Assembly: GCA_028707065.1 (NCBI GenBank)
Contig: JAQTUZ010000009.1
Span: 1-48,615 of the forward strand
DNA: 48,615 nt
Reading direction: 5' to 3'
DNA from: Patescibacteria group bacterium
GTDB taxonomy: Bacteria; Patescibacteriota; Patescibacteriia; Patescibacteriales; WJLG01
Under the pieces are notes generated by a model, which saw nothing but the letters and a program-made list of their open reading frames with translations, made no database searches and was not told where the DNA came from. Every line of letters starts with the position of its first letter. Positions within the stretch are counted from its first letter, which is position 1. Made by a program: the position numbers and the translations under genes. Shown one piece after another: positions 1 to 9,747 of the stretch.

Positions 1-2079
1 GGCATTGCCTTGCGAATCCACGGCTCTGGCCTGCCAGTGATATGACCCATTAGATAAATTTGACACTGAAACGGAAACAACTCCCCAAGTTGATGAAAAA
101 ATGCTGGTTGCGGTGGGAATACCGGTAAAAGGAGCGCCGACGGGCTGGACTTCAACTTGCAACCGGGTCGGATTATTTTCCGGGTTATCTATCGTGCCAA
201 GCGTTCCCTGAAAAACGACCGTGTTGCCGAAAGTGTCGCCGCCTTCGGGAATAGCCGTTATACCATCAGCTTGAAACTGACCGAGATTGGAAAGGCTTAC
301 TGTCAAGGCTGAATCTTCAAAATATTGGATGTCATCAAAATGTAAAATGGGGTCTTGCAAATACTGATTACCGCTATTCTGTATCCTGACAGAATTTAAG
401 GCGGGCATAGGATATAGAACATTTTGCCAAGAGCCGGTTAGGCCGTTTAGATCGGCGCGTATCGCCCCGCCTGATCGATCCCAATAAAAGCTGATTGTAT
501 TCCAGGAACTATCATTCAAAACTCCAACTATCAAGTTAACGTCATAATATGCCCCGTTATCGCGAATGGCCTGAAGCCTTACCACGTTTTTTCCATCAAT
601 ATTTATCCGATACACAGAACTAGGGTCATATTCCTCCACCACTGAAAGTGATTGATGCCAGGTAGAGCCGGTATATTTGGGATAAACTTGCCAAGTAATG
701 TGCCCTTGATCGGGAAAAACCGGAGTGTCATAGGGCTGACGAAGAAAGCAACCGCTACCGCCCCAACCGTTAAAATAAAGGGAATTAGGAGATGAGGCTG
801 ATAAATCATTTTTAATCTGACCAAAAGGCACATTGCAAGAAGAGTTCCAAAACCAACCATCACAATTGCTCATTGCCGGATTTGCCCCGACTGTGCAGCC
901 GATACCGCTGTCAAAATTATCAGTCGCAACCAAAACGGAAGAAAAAAATGTTTCTCCAGTCGTCGAATCAATCGTAAAGTCAAGCGAGGCCGCAGGATTG
1001 TTCATTGCCTTCCAGGCAGAAACAACGCCTTGTAAATTAGCGCCTCGCGCCTGCCAATGATATCGGCCGTTGGGCAGGTTCGATACGGTTATCAGAACAA
1101 TTTGTCCGGAAGCGAAAAAACTGCTGGTCGCATTTGGGTTGCCGGTGAATGGAATACCTGATGGCTGAACTTCAACCTGCAATTGCACCGGATAATTTAC
1201 AGGGCTGCTTAACATTCCCCGTATCGTAATGGAGCTATCTGTAGTGCTCGCGCCTTCAGCGATCGGCGTTGTTCTGTCAGATTCGAATTGTCCAAGCCCG
1301 GAAATGATTACCGCTGGCGGAGAATCCTGAAAATATTGTATGTCATCAAAATGTAAAATCGGGTCTTGCAAATACTGATTACCGCTATCCTGTATCCTGA
1401 CAGAATTTAAGGCGGGCATAGGATATAGAACATTTTGCCAAGAGCCGGTTAGGCCGTTCAAATCGGCGCGTATCGCCTCACCTGATCGATCCCAATAAAA
1501 ACTGATTGTATTCCAAGAGCTATCGTTCAAAGCGCCGACGATCAGGTTAACGTCATAATATAACCCGTTATCGCGAATGGCCTGAAGCCTTACCACGTTT
1601 TTTCCATCAATATTTATCCGATACACAGAACTAGGGTCATATTCCTCCACCACTGAAAGTGATTGATGCCAGGTGGAGCCCACGTATTTAGGGTAAACTT
1701 GCCAGGTGATATGTCCTTTGTCGGGAAAAACGGGGGTGTCATAGGGCTGACGAAGAAAGCAACCGCTACCGCCCCAACCGTTAAAATAAAGGGAATTAGG
1801 AGATGAGGCTGATAAATCATTTTTAATCTGACCAAAAGGCACATTGCAAGAAGAGTTCCAAAACCAACCATCACAATTGCTCATTGCCGGATTTGCCCCG
1901 ACTGTGCAGCCGATACCGCTGTCAAAATTATCGGTGGCAACTAAAGTGTTTTGCCAATCAGTCTCCGCATTAACCGGACTGGTAAAAATAAAAAAACCGC
2001 CTATAACAATGGCAGCGACAAACACAAAAATAAGCTTGCATGATAGCAATTTGCTTCTAAATTTTGTCGCGACATTCAT
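1..2079 (-). CDS. Secreted protein with two near-identical LamG-like domains (3' end outside window)
   Basis: An open frame of 693 codons runs from an ATG at 2079 off the left edge with no stop. The N-terminus is a signal peptide: K/R-rich start, a hydrophobic stretch at about residues 15-34, and a likely cut after V-N-A. Two tandem units of 337 residues follow, each a beta-rich domain of about 200 residues (starting near T-D-N-F-D-S-G-I-G-C and ending near H-F-D-D-I-Q-Y-F), resembling concanavalin A/LamG-type jelly rolls, then an Fn3-like linker containing Y-H-W-Q-A-R. Likely exported and surface-bound or adhesive; the ligand is unknown. The two units are nearly identical in DNA, which points to a recent duplication. 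No Shine-Dalgarno is seen. The LamG assignment is by general look and is tentative. Confidence 0.8.
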   Translation of the reverse strand, partial: MNVATKFRSKLLSCKLIFVFVAAIVIGGFFIFTSPVNAETDWQNTLVATDNFDSGIGCTVGANPAMSNCDGWFWNSSCNVPFGQIKNDLSASSPNSLYFNGWGGSGCFLRQPYDTPVFPDKGHITWQVYPKYVGSTWHQSLSVVEEYDPSSVYRINIDGKNVVRLQAIRDNGLYYDVNLIVGALNDSSWNTISFYWDRSGEAIRADLNGLTGSWQNVLYPMPALNSVRIQDSGNQYLQDPILHFDDIQYFQDSPPAVIISGLGQFESDRTTPIAEGASTTDSSITIRGMLSSPVNYPVQLQVEVQPSGIPFTGNPNATSSFFASGQIVLITVSNLPNGRYHWQARGANLQGVVSAWKAMNNPAASLDFTIDSTTGETFFSSVLVATDNFDSGIGCTVGANPAMSNCDGWFWNSSCNVPFGQIKNDLSASSPNSLYFNGWGGSGCFLRQPYDTPVFPDQGHITWQVYPKYTGSTWHQSLSVVEEYDPSSVYRINIDGKNVVRLQAIRDNGAYYDVNLIVGVLNDSSWNTISFYWDRSGGAIRADLNGLTGSWQNVLYPMPALNSVRIQNSGNQYLQDPILHFDDIQYFEDSALTVSLSNLGQFQADGITAIPEGGDTFGNTVVFQGTLGTIDNPENNPTRLQVEVQPVGAPFTGIPTATSIFSSTWGVVSVSVSNLSNGSYHWQARAVDSQGNA
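326..928. repeat. Intragenic direct repeat, copy 1
   Basis: About 600 bp repeated at 1337-1939 with an offset of exactly 1011 bp (337 codons), so the frame is kept. The stretch 725-921 is identical to 1736-1932 by eye (197 bp). Other parts differ by scattered substitutions, a patchwork that fits gene conversion between the copies. Confidence 0.9.
1337..1939. repeat. Intragenic direct repeat, copy 2
   Basis: Partner of the repeat at 326-928. Encodes the first domain of the secreted protein. Beyond its ends (linker regions) the two units are much more diverged, so the domain itself is the homogenised part. Confidence 0.9.
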
Positions 2080-2293
2080 ATTTAATAGAAAAATAATGTC
2101 CTTCGGAAATCTATCGCCAAATCGCCGACTTTAGCATAAACTTATCAAATGATTTTCGCGGAATAACTATAATCCATAACTACAACGGAGAAATTATCTT
2201 GTCAACTGGGCGGAAAATACAATCATTCAGTTTAGTAATCGGGTTTTAATTATGAGATTATTCTGTTCTAATATGAATTATAAATTATAATTT

Positions 2294-3088
2294 TTATTCC
2301 GTTTTGCCGAGAAAATATCTTTTCGCGTCCGAGCCGACATACCAGAGATATCCCGAAGGATCGAGAAGTATTTTTCCTTTTTGCGCACCGGCAAAATTCA
2401 GATCAATCGGTAATTTTCCGCCGGCAACCAGAGGATCAAAGCCGGCGATAATTTCGGCGCGGTCGGCATACCCGTCAGCGTCAGTATCGGTGGAAGTCGC
2501 CGAAGTGCCCAGGGCCGCTTCCAAATTATCCGGCAAGCCGTCGGCGTCCGCATCGATGCCGCCGTAAGCGATATCGGCCAAAGGAATTTTATCCAGATCG
2601 GCCGGCGTGATGGGCGAGGCGATTTTGGCGGCGCTCCGCAATAAAGAATCGGAGAAATCCAATTGCGATTTATTTTGATCAACCTTGCTTTGCAGAGCGG
2701 TTTTTTCATCAAGCGTTTTTTTCGCCGCCGCGATCTGCGCCGTCAGATCGTCGGAAACTTTTTTATTTTGAGCGATCAGATCGTCTCTGGTCTTCTGCAA
2801 ACCGGCCAGATCGGCTTGCGCTTTGGCCAAATCCGTCTGCCGCTGCGACAAACTCGACTGCGTGTCGGCCATGGCGGTCAAAAGCTTGGTATTAATGCTG
2901 TAAATTTTTATGACAATGCCGACGGCGCCGGCGAAAGCCAAAATGAACAGGCAGTAAAAAATCCACCGCTGGTAGCGCCGGAAACCGATCTCTTTGACCA
3001 GCTGATCTTTGGGAAAAACTTCCGCGCCGCAATTGGGGCAGCGCTCGGAATCGTCGGGAATTTGTTGTTTGCAAGATAGGCAAATCAT
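2294..3088 (-). CDS. Zinc-ribbon, single-TM, coiled-coil protein with calcium-type Asp-rich repeats
   Basis: 264 residues from the ATG at 3088. An N-terminal zinc ribbon (C3-x2-C6, C17-x2-C20) is followed by one transmembrane segment at about residues 41-63. A long Ala/Gln/Lys/Asp-rich coiled coil covers about 70-150. Two thrombospondin-type-3-like stretches follow (D-A-D-A-D-G-L-P-D-N and D-T-D-A-D-G-Y-A-D), known as calcium-binding loops. The C-terminus, G-Y-L-W-Y-V-G-S-D-A-K-R-Y-F, resembles the N-terminal module of the S-layer-like protein at 6007-9747. The topology suggests a cytosolic zinc ribbon and an external coiled coil tied to the cell surface. Longer starts only translate the repeat at 3089-3150. 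Function unknown. Confidence 0.8.
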   Translation of the reverse strand: MICLSCKQQIPDDSERCPNCGAEVFPKDQLVKEIGFRRYQRWIFYCLFILAFAGAVGIVIKIYSINTKLLTAMADTQSSLSQRQTDLAKAQADLAGLQKTRDDLIAQNKKVSDDLTAQIAAAKKTLDEKTALQSKVDQNKSQLDFSDSLLRSAAKIASPITPADLDKIPLADIAYGGIDADADGLPDNLEAALGTSATSTDTDADGYADRAEIIAGFDPLVAGGKLPIDLNFAGAQKGKILLDPSGYLWYVGSDAKRYFLGKTE

Positions 3089-3150
3089 ATTGGTATTTAG
3101 TATTTGGTATTTAGTATTTCGCAACGAAATAAAAAATACCAAATTCAATT
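3089..3150. repeat. Word-repeat hairpin (TATTTAG/TATTTGG words)
   Basis: Left arm is five imperfect 7-bp units (TATTGG, TATTTAG, TATTTGG, TATTTAG, TATTTCG); the right arm contains AAAAATACCAAATTC, partly complementary. It abuts the start codon at 3088. Confidence 0.6.
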
Positions 3151-3184
3151 TTAGGCTCTGGTGCGTACGAATTTATTATACCAC

Positions 3185-3218
3185 AAAAAAACTCGCCGGA
3201 AAATCCGGCAAGTTTTTT
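3185..3218 (-). terminator. Intrinsic terminator
   Basis: Stem GCCGG/CCGGC with loop AAAAT, extended by A-rich and T-rich flanks. In the minus direction it ends in a T run. It follows the O-antigen ligase-like gene. Confidence 0.75.
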
Positions 3219-3240
3219 AAAAAAATGCTAAGAATATACC

Positions 3241-3283
3241 CACCCCGTCCGCCCGGGGCGGCCACCCCTCCCGTGGAGGGGAA
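3241..3283. repeat. G/C-rich palindromic element (ACCCCTCC...GGAGGGG family)
   Basis: Two small hairpins, CCGCCC/GGGGCGG and CCCCTCC/GGAGGGG. The same family occurs at 10716-10800, 27226-27300, 30430-30483, 37651-37711 and 38491-38551. Confidence 0.6.
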
Positions 3284-3288
3284 TAAAT

Positions 3289-5715
3289 TTATTGCTGGTT
3301 CTGCAGCTGTTTGATATAAGCATCAGCGTCGGCTTTCAAGGCCGGATCGATCTTCTCAGCCTGTTGCGCGGCCGCGATAGCTTTATCGATCGCCCCTTTC
3401 TGCTGGTAAAGCCTGGCTAGGGCCACATAATACTGGGCGTTGCTTTCGTATTGCACCAATTGTTCGTAAAGCTGGATAACTTTGTCCAGGTCTTGGCTGT
3501 CGATATAATGATCGATCGACATTTTGATCACATCGGCAATCGCCAAATTGCCGGCGCCGTTATGATCCAGGCAAATATCCATTGCCGACCAGCCCTTGTC
3601 GCCCGCGGCGTTGATCGTGGAAGTGGCCGCCTTGGCTTGCCGCAGCTGGTTTTCTTTGATCAGATAAGCCTGGGCTAATTGGCAATCAGTATCGAAAAAA
3701 TCAGTCTTGATCGACTTGGCATATTCCAAAGCGCTGATGCCGGCGTCGGTCTGGCTTTGGCCGATCAGCATTTGCGCTTTGATGAAATAAACCGGAACGC
3801 GCTCCGGGCTGGCGGCGATCGATTTATCAATGTGCTCGAGCGCAGCTTTAGCATAAGCTGAGCGCAAGGCCGGATCGCTGACCACTTTAAAACCGACGTC
3901 ATTGACCCGGGCCAGTTCCATCTGCATCAAGCTGTCCCGGGGATTATAAGCGAGATTTTTTTCTCCTTCCGCGACGGCGAAGGCGATGATATCAACGGCT
4001 TGCGCCTGGGGCAATTTGGAAATATTCCAGGCGTAGTCGGCCACGGCGCGCAAAAACATCGAGCGGCCATCTTTATCGATCGGCGTATTATTGGCCAGGG
4101 CCTTCCGGTAAAGTTGGACGCCGGTGGCGATATCGCCCTGGCTAAAATTCATTTGCCCCTGAATCACTCCGGCAAAGGTCCGCAGCGGCATGACGGCAAA
4201 ATTATAAATAAGGAAGGCGGCGATCAAACCGGCGCCGATCAAAACGAAAATTTCCCGGTCAACAAAACCAGCCGGACCGCCGGTAGCGAGCAGCGCCCTG
4301 GTGTTGCCGCGGTCTTGCCCAGTGTTCGAGAGCCAATGGATATAGCCTAAGACGATCAACAGGCACATATAAGTGACGAAGGAATCGAAAACATCCAAAT
4401 TTTGCACGAAATAAGCGACCAACAGCGAAGCGATCAGACAAAATTCAACCGGCTTGATCCGGCCGCGGCGGAGCGCGCGGACCAAATAAATTCCTACCGC
4501 CGCGAAAATGGACAAATAGGCCAGGATGCCCAAAATACCGGTGGTGGAAGTAAGATCGACGATATTGTTGTGGGCGCGATCGAAATAAGTTTCCGTTTTG
4601 GCATAGTTATAGAATTTGGCCTGAAAATAACGATCGAAAGTAATGGCGTAATTGCCAAAGCCCGTGCCCAGGAGCCAGTGATTGTGAAAATCCTTGGCGC
4701 CCGCTTCCCAGGAAAGAAGACGAGTTTGGAAAGTGGCGCGGTCAGTATTGAATTTACTTAAAAATCGGTTATGGGTAATGATCGGATTGGTATGATAAAC
4801 AAAAGCGAAAGCGATAATGCCGACGACGGATAAAGTCAAAACCCAGCTGGCGACGCGGATGACGCGCCGCTTATTGATAGCGCCGAAGAGAAGAATAAAG
4901 GCGGCCGCGCCCATCAATAAACCGATCGTATCGCCGGCCTTGTTGACTTTATAAAATTGGATATAAAGGAAAGGGATGGCTAAAAAATAAAACCATTTCC
5001 AGGAAGAATAGCTCTTCTTGCCGTCATTCCCCTCTTTATGAAAAAACAACAGCAAGATGAAGTAGAAAGCGAAGATCATAAAGACGGCGGCATAAAGGCT
5101 GTTGCCGAGCGTGCTGTAAACCGAGCCGTTAAAACTGCCGATTGCCACTCCAACCGCGAAGACCAGCAAAGCGGTGAAAACGATTTGCCAATCCAGCCAA
5201 TCGCGAAAAACAGTAATGGCGATCAGATAGAGCGCGAAAAAATGAAGAATGTGATAAACGCCGAGCATCCTTTCGGCATTGCTCCAGAAACTCATGTGAA
5301 AATCAACGCCGGTAAAACAGGAGATGAGAATAATGACAAAAAAAGCCAAGGTGCTTAAAGTGATCAGATTTTGCGGAAGCAGGATCGGCTCCGGCTCCGC
5401 AACGATCGGGACGCCTTTCTTGGGCGGGCGGAGTTTTGGCGCTGTTTCACCGGAGGCGGCAAGTTCAGGCTGTACAGGTTTTGGCTTAAAGGCGCTAAAG
5501 GGCCAGCTGCGTTGCCAATTTTTAAACGGGCTCCATTGCGGATATTTGATGATAAAAGCCAGCCAGAAAACCAGCAGCACCTCGATCAAGATATTAAAAG
5601 GGATCTGCTTGGAGGTGATGTAAGGAAAAAGCAGATTTTTAAAAACAAAAAAAACGCAGAGGAAGGAAAGGATCACTCCGGTTTTCAGGATCCAGAGATA
5701 GACTTTTTGAGACAT
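3289..5715 (-). CDS. O-antigen ligase/polymerase-like membrane protein with C-terminal TPR repeats
   Basis: 808 residues. The N-terminal half has about a dozen hydrophobic segments (from residues 8-30 to about 485-507). The family signature is R-L-L-S-W near residues 332-336, G-T-G-F-G-N-Y at 350-356, and the A-H-N-N-x2-D-L...G-I-L-G-I-L-A-Y-L block at 381-401, as in Wzy_C/WaaL proteins, which join or polymerise lipid-linked glycans outside the membrane. Residues from about 520 to the end are alpha-helical TPR-like repeats, probably outside the cell. Many Patescibacteria lack lipopolysaccharide, so the substrate may be a surface glycan or S-layer glycoprotein (inference). It lies among surface genes. 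Confidence 0.85.
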   Translation of the reverse strand: MSQKVYLWILKTGVILSFLCVFFVFKNLLFPYITSKQIPFNILIEVLLVFWLAFIIKYPQWSPFKNWQRSWPFSAFKPKPVQPELAASGETAPKLRPPKKGVPIVAEPEPILLPQNLITLSTLAFFVIILISCFTGVDFHMSFWSNAERMLGVYHILHFFALYLIAITVFRDWLDWQIVFTALLVFAVGVAIGSFNGSVYSTLGNSLYAAVFMIFAFYFILLLFFHKEGNDGKKSYSSWKWFYFLAIPFLYIQFYKVNKAGDTIGLLMGAAAFILLFGAINKRRVIRVASWVLTLSVVGIIAFAFVYHTNPIITHNRFLSKFNTDRATFQTRLLSWEAGAKDFHNHWLLGTGFGNYAITFDRYFQAKFYNYAKTETYFDRAHNNIVDLTSTTGILGILAYLSIFAAVGIYLVRALRRGRIKPVEFCLIASLLVAYFVQNLDVFDSFVTYMCLLIVLGYIHWLSNTGQDRGNTRALLATGGPAGFVDREIFVLIGAGLIAAFLIYNFAVMPLRTFAGVIQGQMNFSQGDIATGVQLYRKALANNTPIDKDGRSMFLRAVADYAWNISKLPQAQAVDIIAFAVAEGEKNLAYNPRDSLMQMELARVNDVGFKVVSDPALRSAYAKAALEHIDKSIAASPERVPVYFIKAQMLIGQSQTDAGISALEYAKSIKTDFFDTDCQLAQAYLIKENQLRQAKAATSTINAAGDKGWSAMDICLDHNGAGNLAIADVIKMSIDHYIDSQDLDKVIQLYEQLVQYESNAQYYVALARLYQQKGAIDKAIAAAQQAEKIDPALKADADAYIKQLQNQQ

Positions 5716-5790
5716 AGCGTTAGACGATTATAAATTATTAATGAATATAAAAGCATTCTAACGTATTTTCCCGGCAAAGTCAAAACGGGA

Positions 5791-5887
5791 CTTAGTTAAT
5801 TAGTTGATTAGTTAATTAGTTGTAATGCTAATTAGTTCGCTGAAATATTTTACTTAAAAACTAATTAACTAATTAACCAATCAACTA
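5791..5887. repeat. Word-repeat hairpin (TTAGTTAA family)
   Basis: Left arm 5791-5822 is four 8-bp words (TTAGTTAA, TTAGTTGA, TTAGTTAA, TTAGTTG); right arm 5859-5887 is the complementary series. Loop about 36 bp. Confidence 0.85.
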
Positions 5888-5917
5888 TAAAAGCTCAATC
5901 GAAAAAAAGCCGGTTTT

Positions 5918-5957
5918 CTAAAAACTAAAGGAGCCACATCCTTGCGGACATGGCTCC
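5918..5957 (-). terminator. Intrinsic terminator of the S-layer-like gene
   Basis: Stem GGAGCCA/TGGCTCC with further TCC/GGA pairing around a small internal mismatch. In the minus direction TTTAGTTTTT follows. It lies 50 bp past the stop of the 1246-residue gene. Confidence 0.85.
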
Positions 5958-6006
5958 CCGTGAGGTTTAAAGTTTCTCACTCAACTCTAATCCAATTTGA
6001 TTTGGA

Positions 6007-9000
6007 TTACGGTTCCAGAATCTTAACACCGGTGACCTTGGTGATCGACAGCAACAGCTTGTACAACGGCGAGGCTTCGGACGAATCCTGCCAGCCGATG
6101 TTGCCGGTTGTTGCGGCGCCATCCAAAGTATCGAGGTCAACCTCGACCCAGTCATTGCCCGTACCCGATTCCATAGCGGAGACATCACCCTTAATGGCGT
6201 AATAGCTGGTGTCCTGCTTCACGATCTGGGCGTCAACGCCAAGATGAGACATAAGCGGGAAGACAACCGGACCATTGGCCGTGGTGACGAGAGTGGTGGC
6301 ATAGGTGGTGCTGCCGGTGGTGCCGCTGCACTTTTCGATAGTCCAGAAATCGAAAGTGGTGGTGGCGTTCTTGAGAACGTTCACGCGGATCGAGCTAAGA
6401 ATGGTCTTAACCGGATCGCCAGTGGACAAAGTATTGCTATTGGCATCGGTCGTAACCTTGAGAATAGCAAGGGTGTTAGGACCGCCGCTCAAGGAAGTCG
6501 CCAAAGCGCAACCAGGCGCGGAAGCAACCAAGTCAACCGAGGAGATTCTCGACGCAACGCTGTCAATGACTTTGGACTGATCAGTGCGCATATTCTTTTG
6601 CGCCGCAGTCGAAACCGCGTAGCAGACCTTGCTTGACGCGCAAGTGCCGCTGGTCGTGGTCGTCGCTTCAGTCAAAGTTACGTTGGAAGAAACTCCCTTG
6701 GAGTTGGTCAAATCAGAAATAACGAAGGAGGAGGAAGCATGCGAGACGTTAATCTGATCCTGACCGATCGGATTCAAGACGCCCTTCAAGTACAGAGTTT
6801 CCGTACCGACCGGCACAACATGGTTGAAGCCGGTGAAGGTGGTTGAAGCCAAAACGTCGTTTACCGAGGCCAAAACCAGGCCGGAAGAATCGGTAATCGA
6901 CAAGCTGGCGAACATCTTGTTGGCATTAGTGTTGCCAATGGTGGTGGTCGGATCAAGGACGCCAACAGTGAGGTCCTGGATCTTCACGGCTTCATTGGTC
7001 GCTCTCAATTTGATCGCGGCCAAATAACCGGTCGAAGCGGCGCCATCAACCTGGATGGTGTCTCTCGAGGTGTTGGTGTCGGTGTTGTCAATCGCGACGA
7101 ACAGCGAACCAGAACTCAAGAAGGCAACCTTTCTGGCGGAATTCATCACTGAATCCATGGTGCCATCGAGATTGCTATCGTTGGTCGCATCGTAAACGCT
7201 ATTATTGTCAACATCACCGATAGAATAAGCGGAAACGCCCAAATAGACGCCCTTGCCGCTCAAAGTGTTGTCGCTGTTGATATCCTCGGTCACGCAGTAC
7301 TGTACTGTCTGGTTGGCCGGGATGCTCAACGACAAGTTGTTGAAATCGATAACGTTAGTCGCAACCGTCGAAACTGATTTTATCGGGGTGGTGCCAGGCA
7401 CGCCGCCCGGGCATTGATAGAGGCGGAATTGGGAAATCGCGTGCGAAGCAGCCAAGGTGGTGGTAAATAAGGTCGTGCTGCCCGTGAACTGCAGATCAGT
7501 AACTTTCAAGTCCGAAGTCTGGTTGGCCTTCATGTTGAAGTAAACGGCCAAAACATTGGTCGTACCAACAACCTTGCTGAACGGAGTCGACAACGGATTG
7601 ATTGAGAAGGTCACAGCCGGAGCCTGCACGGTCACCGAATTATAGGTGACGGAGTTCGGAGTAATGTCGGTGATCGCGGTGTTGTTCTGGTCATGGACGA
7701 TCAAATCGGTTGTCGCGTTAGCTATGGCGAAGACATAGCTCTGATTGGTGGAGGACGCTTTCACGTCAGCCACGAGATCAAAGGTATAAGTCTGGCCGGT
7801 AGTTAAAGTCTTGCCGATATTGTTGATCGCGCCATAAACCTTGGCGTAAGCGGCGCCGGAAGCATACTCCAGGTCAAATCCCTGGCCAGTGGACTCTTCA
7901 ACCAGCTTGACGTTTTCAATGCTGCGGAAGGCGACACTGCCGATATTACCATCGTTAGTGCCGGTAATGGTGACTTTCAAGGTGTCGAAAGTAGCGTTAG
8001 CGCTGCTATTCGAAGTGATCTTGAGAACACCAAACACCACGCCCGTGGAATTTGATTTAACCTTGTCGCTCGGAGCTTGAGCCACGCCTAAAGCGATCGT
8101 GCCGGCATTGATAACAAAGCCTCTGGTGCCAGCCGCATAGGTGCTCTGATAGAACGAATTCACGGAGGCGGTAATCGTGGCCGATTGGCCGTAAACACTG
8201 CCCACCGCGTCGATATCAGAAGTGGAATCAACGGAAATGACAGTCGTATCAGCGGCGCGGCCGTCAACTATGTCAGCATGCACTTCGAATTTGACGGTCT
8301 GGTTCTTCTTGATCACCAACGGAGAGGTCAAAACGAAAGTGGCATAACCATTGGATTTTCCAGAAAAGCCCGCGGAGCTGGCGATTTTCACGCCATTCAG
8401 ATATAAAGCCAGATTGGCAAAATCAGAATTGACGGAAGTGCCATCCGATCTCTGGACCGTAATGGAATTCAAAGTGATTTCTTCCACGTTATCATTGGCG
8501 AATTTGAATTTACCAATGACCGCGTTAACATCGCCCAAATTCACATCAGACGGATTGCCGTCCTGAGAAAGGGTTAAAGCGCCAACAGTAACATCGACAC
8601 CGCTCATCGTATTGCCAGCGATCGGGAAAGAACCCGAAACAGTGGCGCCGGAAGCGCTGATGTCAGCCGCCTGCAAAACGCTTAAGTTATGCTGATTGGT
8701 ATCGGTGATTTTGGCTTTCACGGTGATCGCGACAGTCTGGCCGGCCGGAATCGATAACGGAGTGGCCAGATTGAAGATCGCCTCGCGGTTGGAGTCGACA
8801 GTATTCTTAACATTGCCGATTCTGGTGCCGTTCGCGAAAAGAACAACATTCGTTATGGCGGAAACAGCGCCCAAACCGTCGGCAGTCAAAGTGATACCGT
8901 TAATAAGAGCCGCGCCATCATTGGAAGCGGTCAAATTAAATTTCAACATCGGAACCGAGGAATTTTTAGCCACGGAAGCAGCAGCCGGAGAATCGGAAGC

Positions 9001-9747
9001 TAACGCAACCGAAACGGCACTGCCGCCGGCAACCGGACCCGGAACCACGCCGCTCTGCGACACAGTGTTCAAACCGCTCTCAATACCATTTACGACAGCC
9101 CCGGTAGAGGGCATGACATAAGCGGTCGGAACAGTCGCCACGTAGTCGAAGTTATAGCTATTGGCATCAAAAGCCGCCTGTGAGGCGAACTTTCTGGCCG
9201 TACCATCGGCAGCCAAGAGCATGACGTCCGGAGAACCGGCAGTCTTGATCAGCTGGCCAATCGGATACGCGCCGACAGCTAACGGAGTGCCAACCGTGTA
9301 GTTGACAAAGAAAGAATCGGGAACATCGATAACCATCTTGGCCCAATTGGCGCCCCAAAGACTGATGGCGTTAGCTTCGCTAACGATCGATCTTAAAACG
9401 CCGTTCGGTTCAACCGCGTAAACGGTATTGATGCTCGGAGATTTGATTAATTTAGTACCCGGTCTAACGACGACGTTCGCGGCTAAAGGATAACCTTCCA
9501 TTTCAGAAGCAGGAATGGTTATCACGCCGGAGAAGTCCTTGTACCAGGAAAAATAAGTCGACTGATTCGGGAAAACATATCTCTTACCGTTGGCGCCAAG
9601 ATAATACACGGAAGAAAGACCGTTAATCTTGATCAGATCGCCGGCCGAGGCAGCCGCGCTCGCTCCTTGCGGGGCGACAACAACTGACATCGACAAGACG
9701 GTCATAAACATGACGCTGCCGATAAGAATTTTTCTTAACATACTCAT
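6007..9747 (-). CDS. S-layer-like major surface protein
   Basis: 1246 residues, starting M-S-M-L-R-K (a second ATG lies at 9741). Signal peptide with hydrophobic core at about residues 8-25 and likely cut after A-S-A. Residues about 38-215 hold three copies of a small module with a Y-x-L-G-x-N-G-K-R-Y / V-E-P-N-G-V-L-R / A-A-D-G-T-A-R-K core. The rest is a chain of Thr/Ser/Val/Asn-rich beta-sandwich (Ig/cadherin-like) repeats of 100-150 residues; four Cys lie in the last third. Size, composition, own terminator and long upstream leader suggest an abundant secreted protein. Patescibacteria are known to carry S-layers. The role is inferred; no anchoring motif is recognised. Confidence 0.8.
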   Translation of the reverse strand: MSMLRKILIGSVMFMTVLSMSVVVAPQGASAAASAGDLIKINGLSSVYYLGANGKRYVFPNQSTYFSWYKDFSGVITIPASEMEGYPLAANVVVRPGTKLIKSPSINTVYAVEPNGVLRSIVSEANAISLWGANWAKMVIDVPDSFFVNYTVGTPLAVGAYPIGQLIKTAGSPDVMLLAADGTARKFASQAAFDANSYNFDYVATVPTAYVMPSTGAVVNGIESGLNTVSQSGVVPGPVAGGSAVSVALASDSPAAASVAKNSSVPMLKFNLTASNDGAALINGITLTADGLGAVSAITNVVLFANGTRIGNVKNTVDSNREAIFNLATPLSIPAGQTVAITVKAKITDTNQHNLSVLQAADISASGATVSGSFPIAGNTMSGVDVTVGALTLSQDGNPSDVNLGDVNAVIGKFKFANDNVEEITLNSITVQRSDGTSVNSDFANLALYLNGVKIASSAGFSGKSNGYATFVLTSPLVIKKNQTVKFEVHADIVDGRAADTTVISVDSTSDIDAVGSVYGQSATITASVNSFYQSTYAAGTRGFVINAGTIALGVAQAPSDKVKSNSTGVVFGVLKITSNSSANATFDTLKVTITGTNDGNIGSVAFRSIENVKLVEESTGQGFDLEYASGAAYAKVYGAINNIGKTLTTGQTYTFDLVADVKASSTNQSYVFAIANATTDLIVHDQNNTAITDITPNSVTYNSVTVQAPAVTFSINPLSTPFSKVVGTTNVLAVYFNMKANQTSDLKVTDLQFTGSTTLFTTTLAASHAISQFRLYQCPGGVPGTTPIKSVSTVATNVIDFNNLSLSIPANQTVQYCVTEDINSDNTLSGKGVYLGVSAYSIGDVDNNSVYDATNDSNLDGTMDSVMNSARKVAFLSSGSLFVAIDNTDTNTSRDTIQVDGAASTGYLAAIKLRATNEAVKIQDLTVGVLDPTTTIGNTNANKMFASLSITDSSGLVLASVNDVLASTTFTGFNHVVPVGTETLYLKGVLNPIGQDQINVSHASSSFVISDLTNSKGVSSNVTLTEATTTTSGTCASSKVCYAVSTAAQKNMRTDQSKVIDSVASRISSVDLVASAPGCALATSLSGGPNTLAILKVTTDANSNTLSTGDPVKTILSSIRVNVLKNATTTFDFWTIEKCSGTTGSTTYATTLVTTANGPVVFPLMSHLGVDAQIVKQDTSYYAIKGDVSAMESGTGNDWVEVDLDTLDGAATTGNIGWQDSSEASPLYKLLLSITKVTGVKILEP

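Noticed and set aside
833-2134. Two similar plus-strand frames (833-1060, 1844-2134) and two similar minus frames (603-863, 1614-1874)
   Set aside because: Similar only because the DNA is duplicated; they are other frames of the secreted protein gene, whose own frame is open over the whole 2079 bp.
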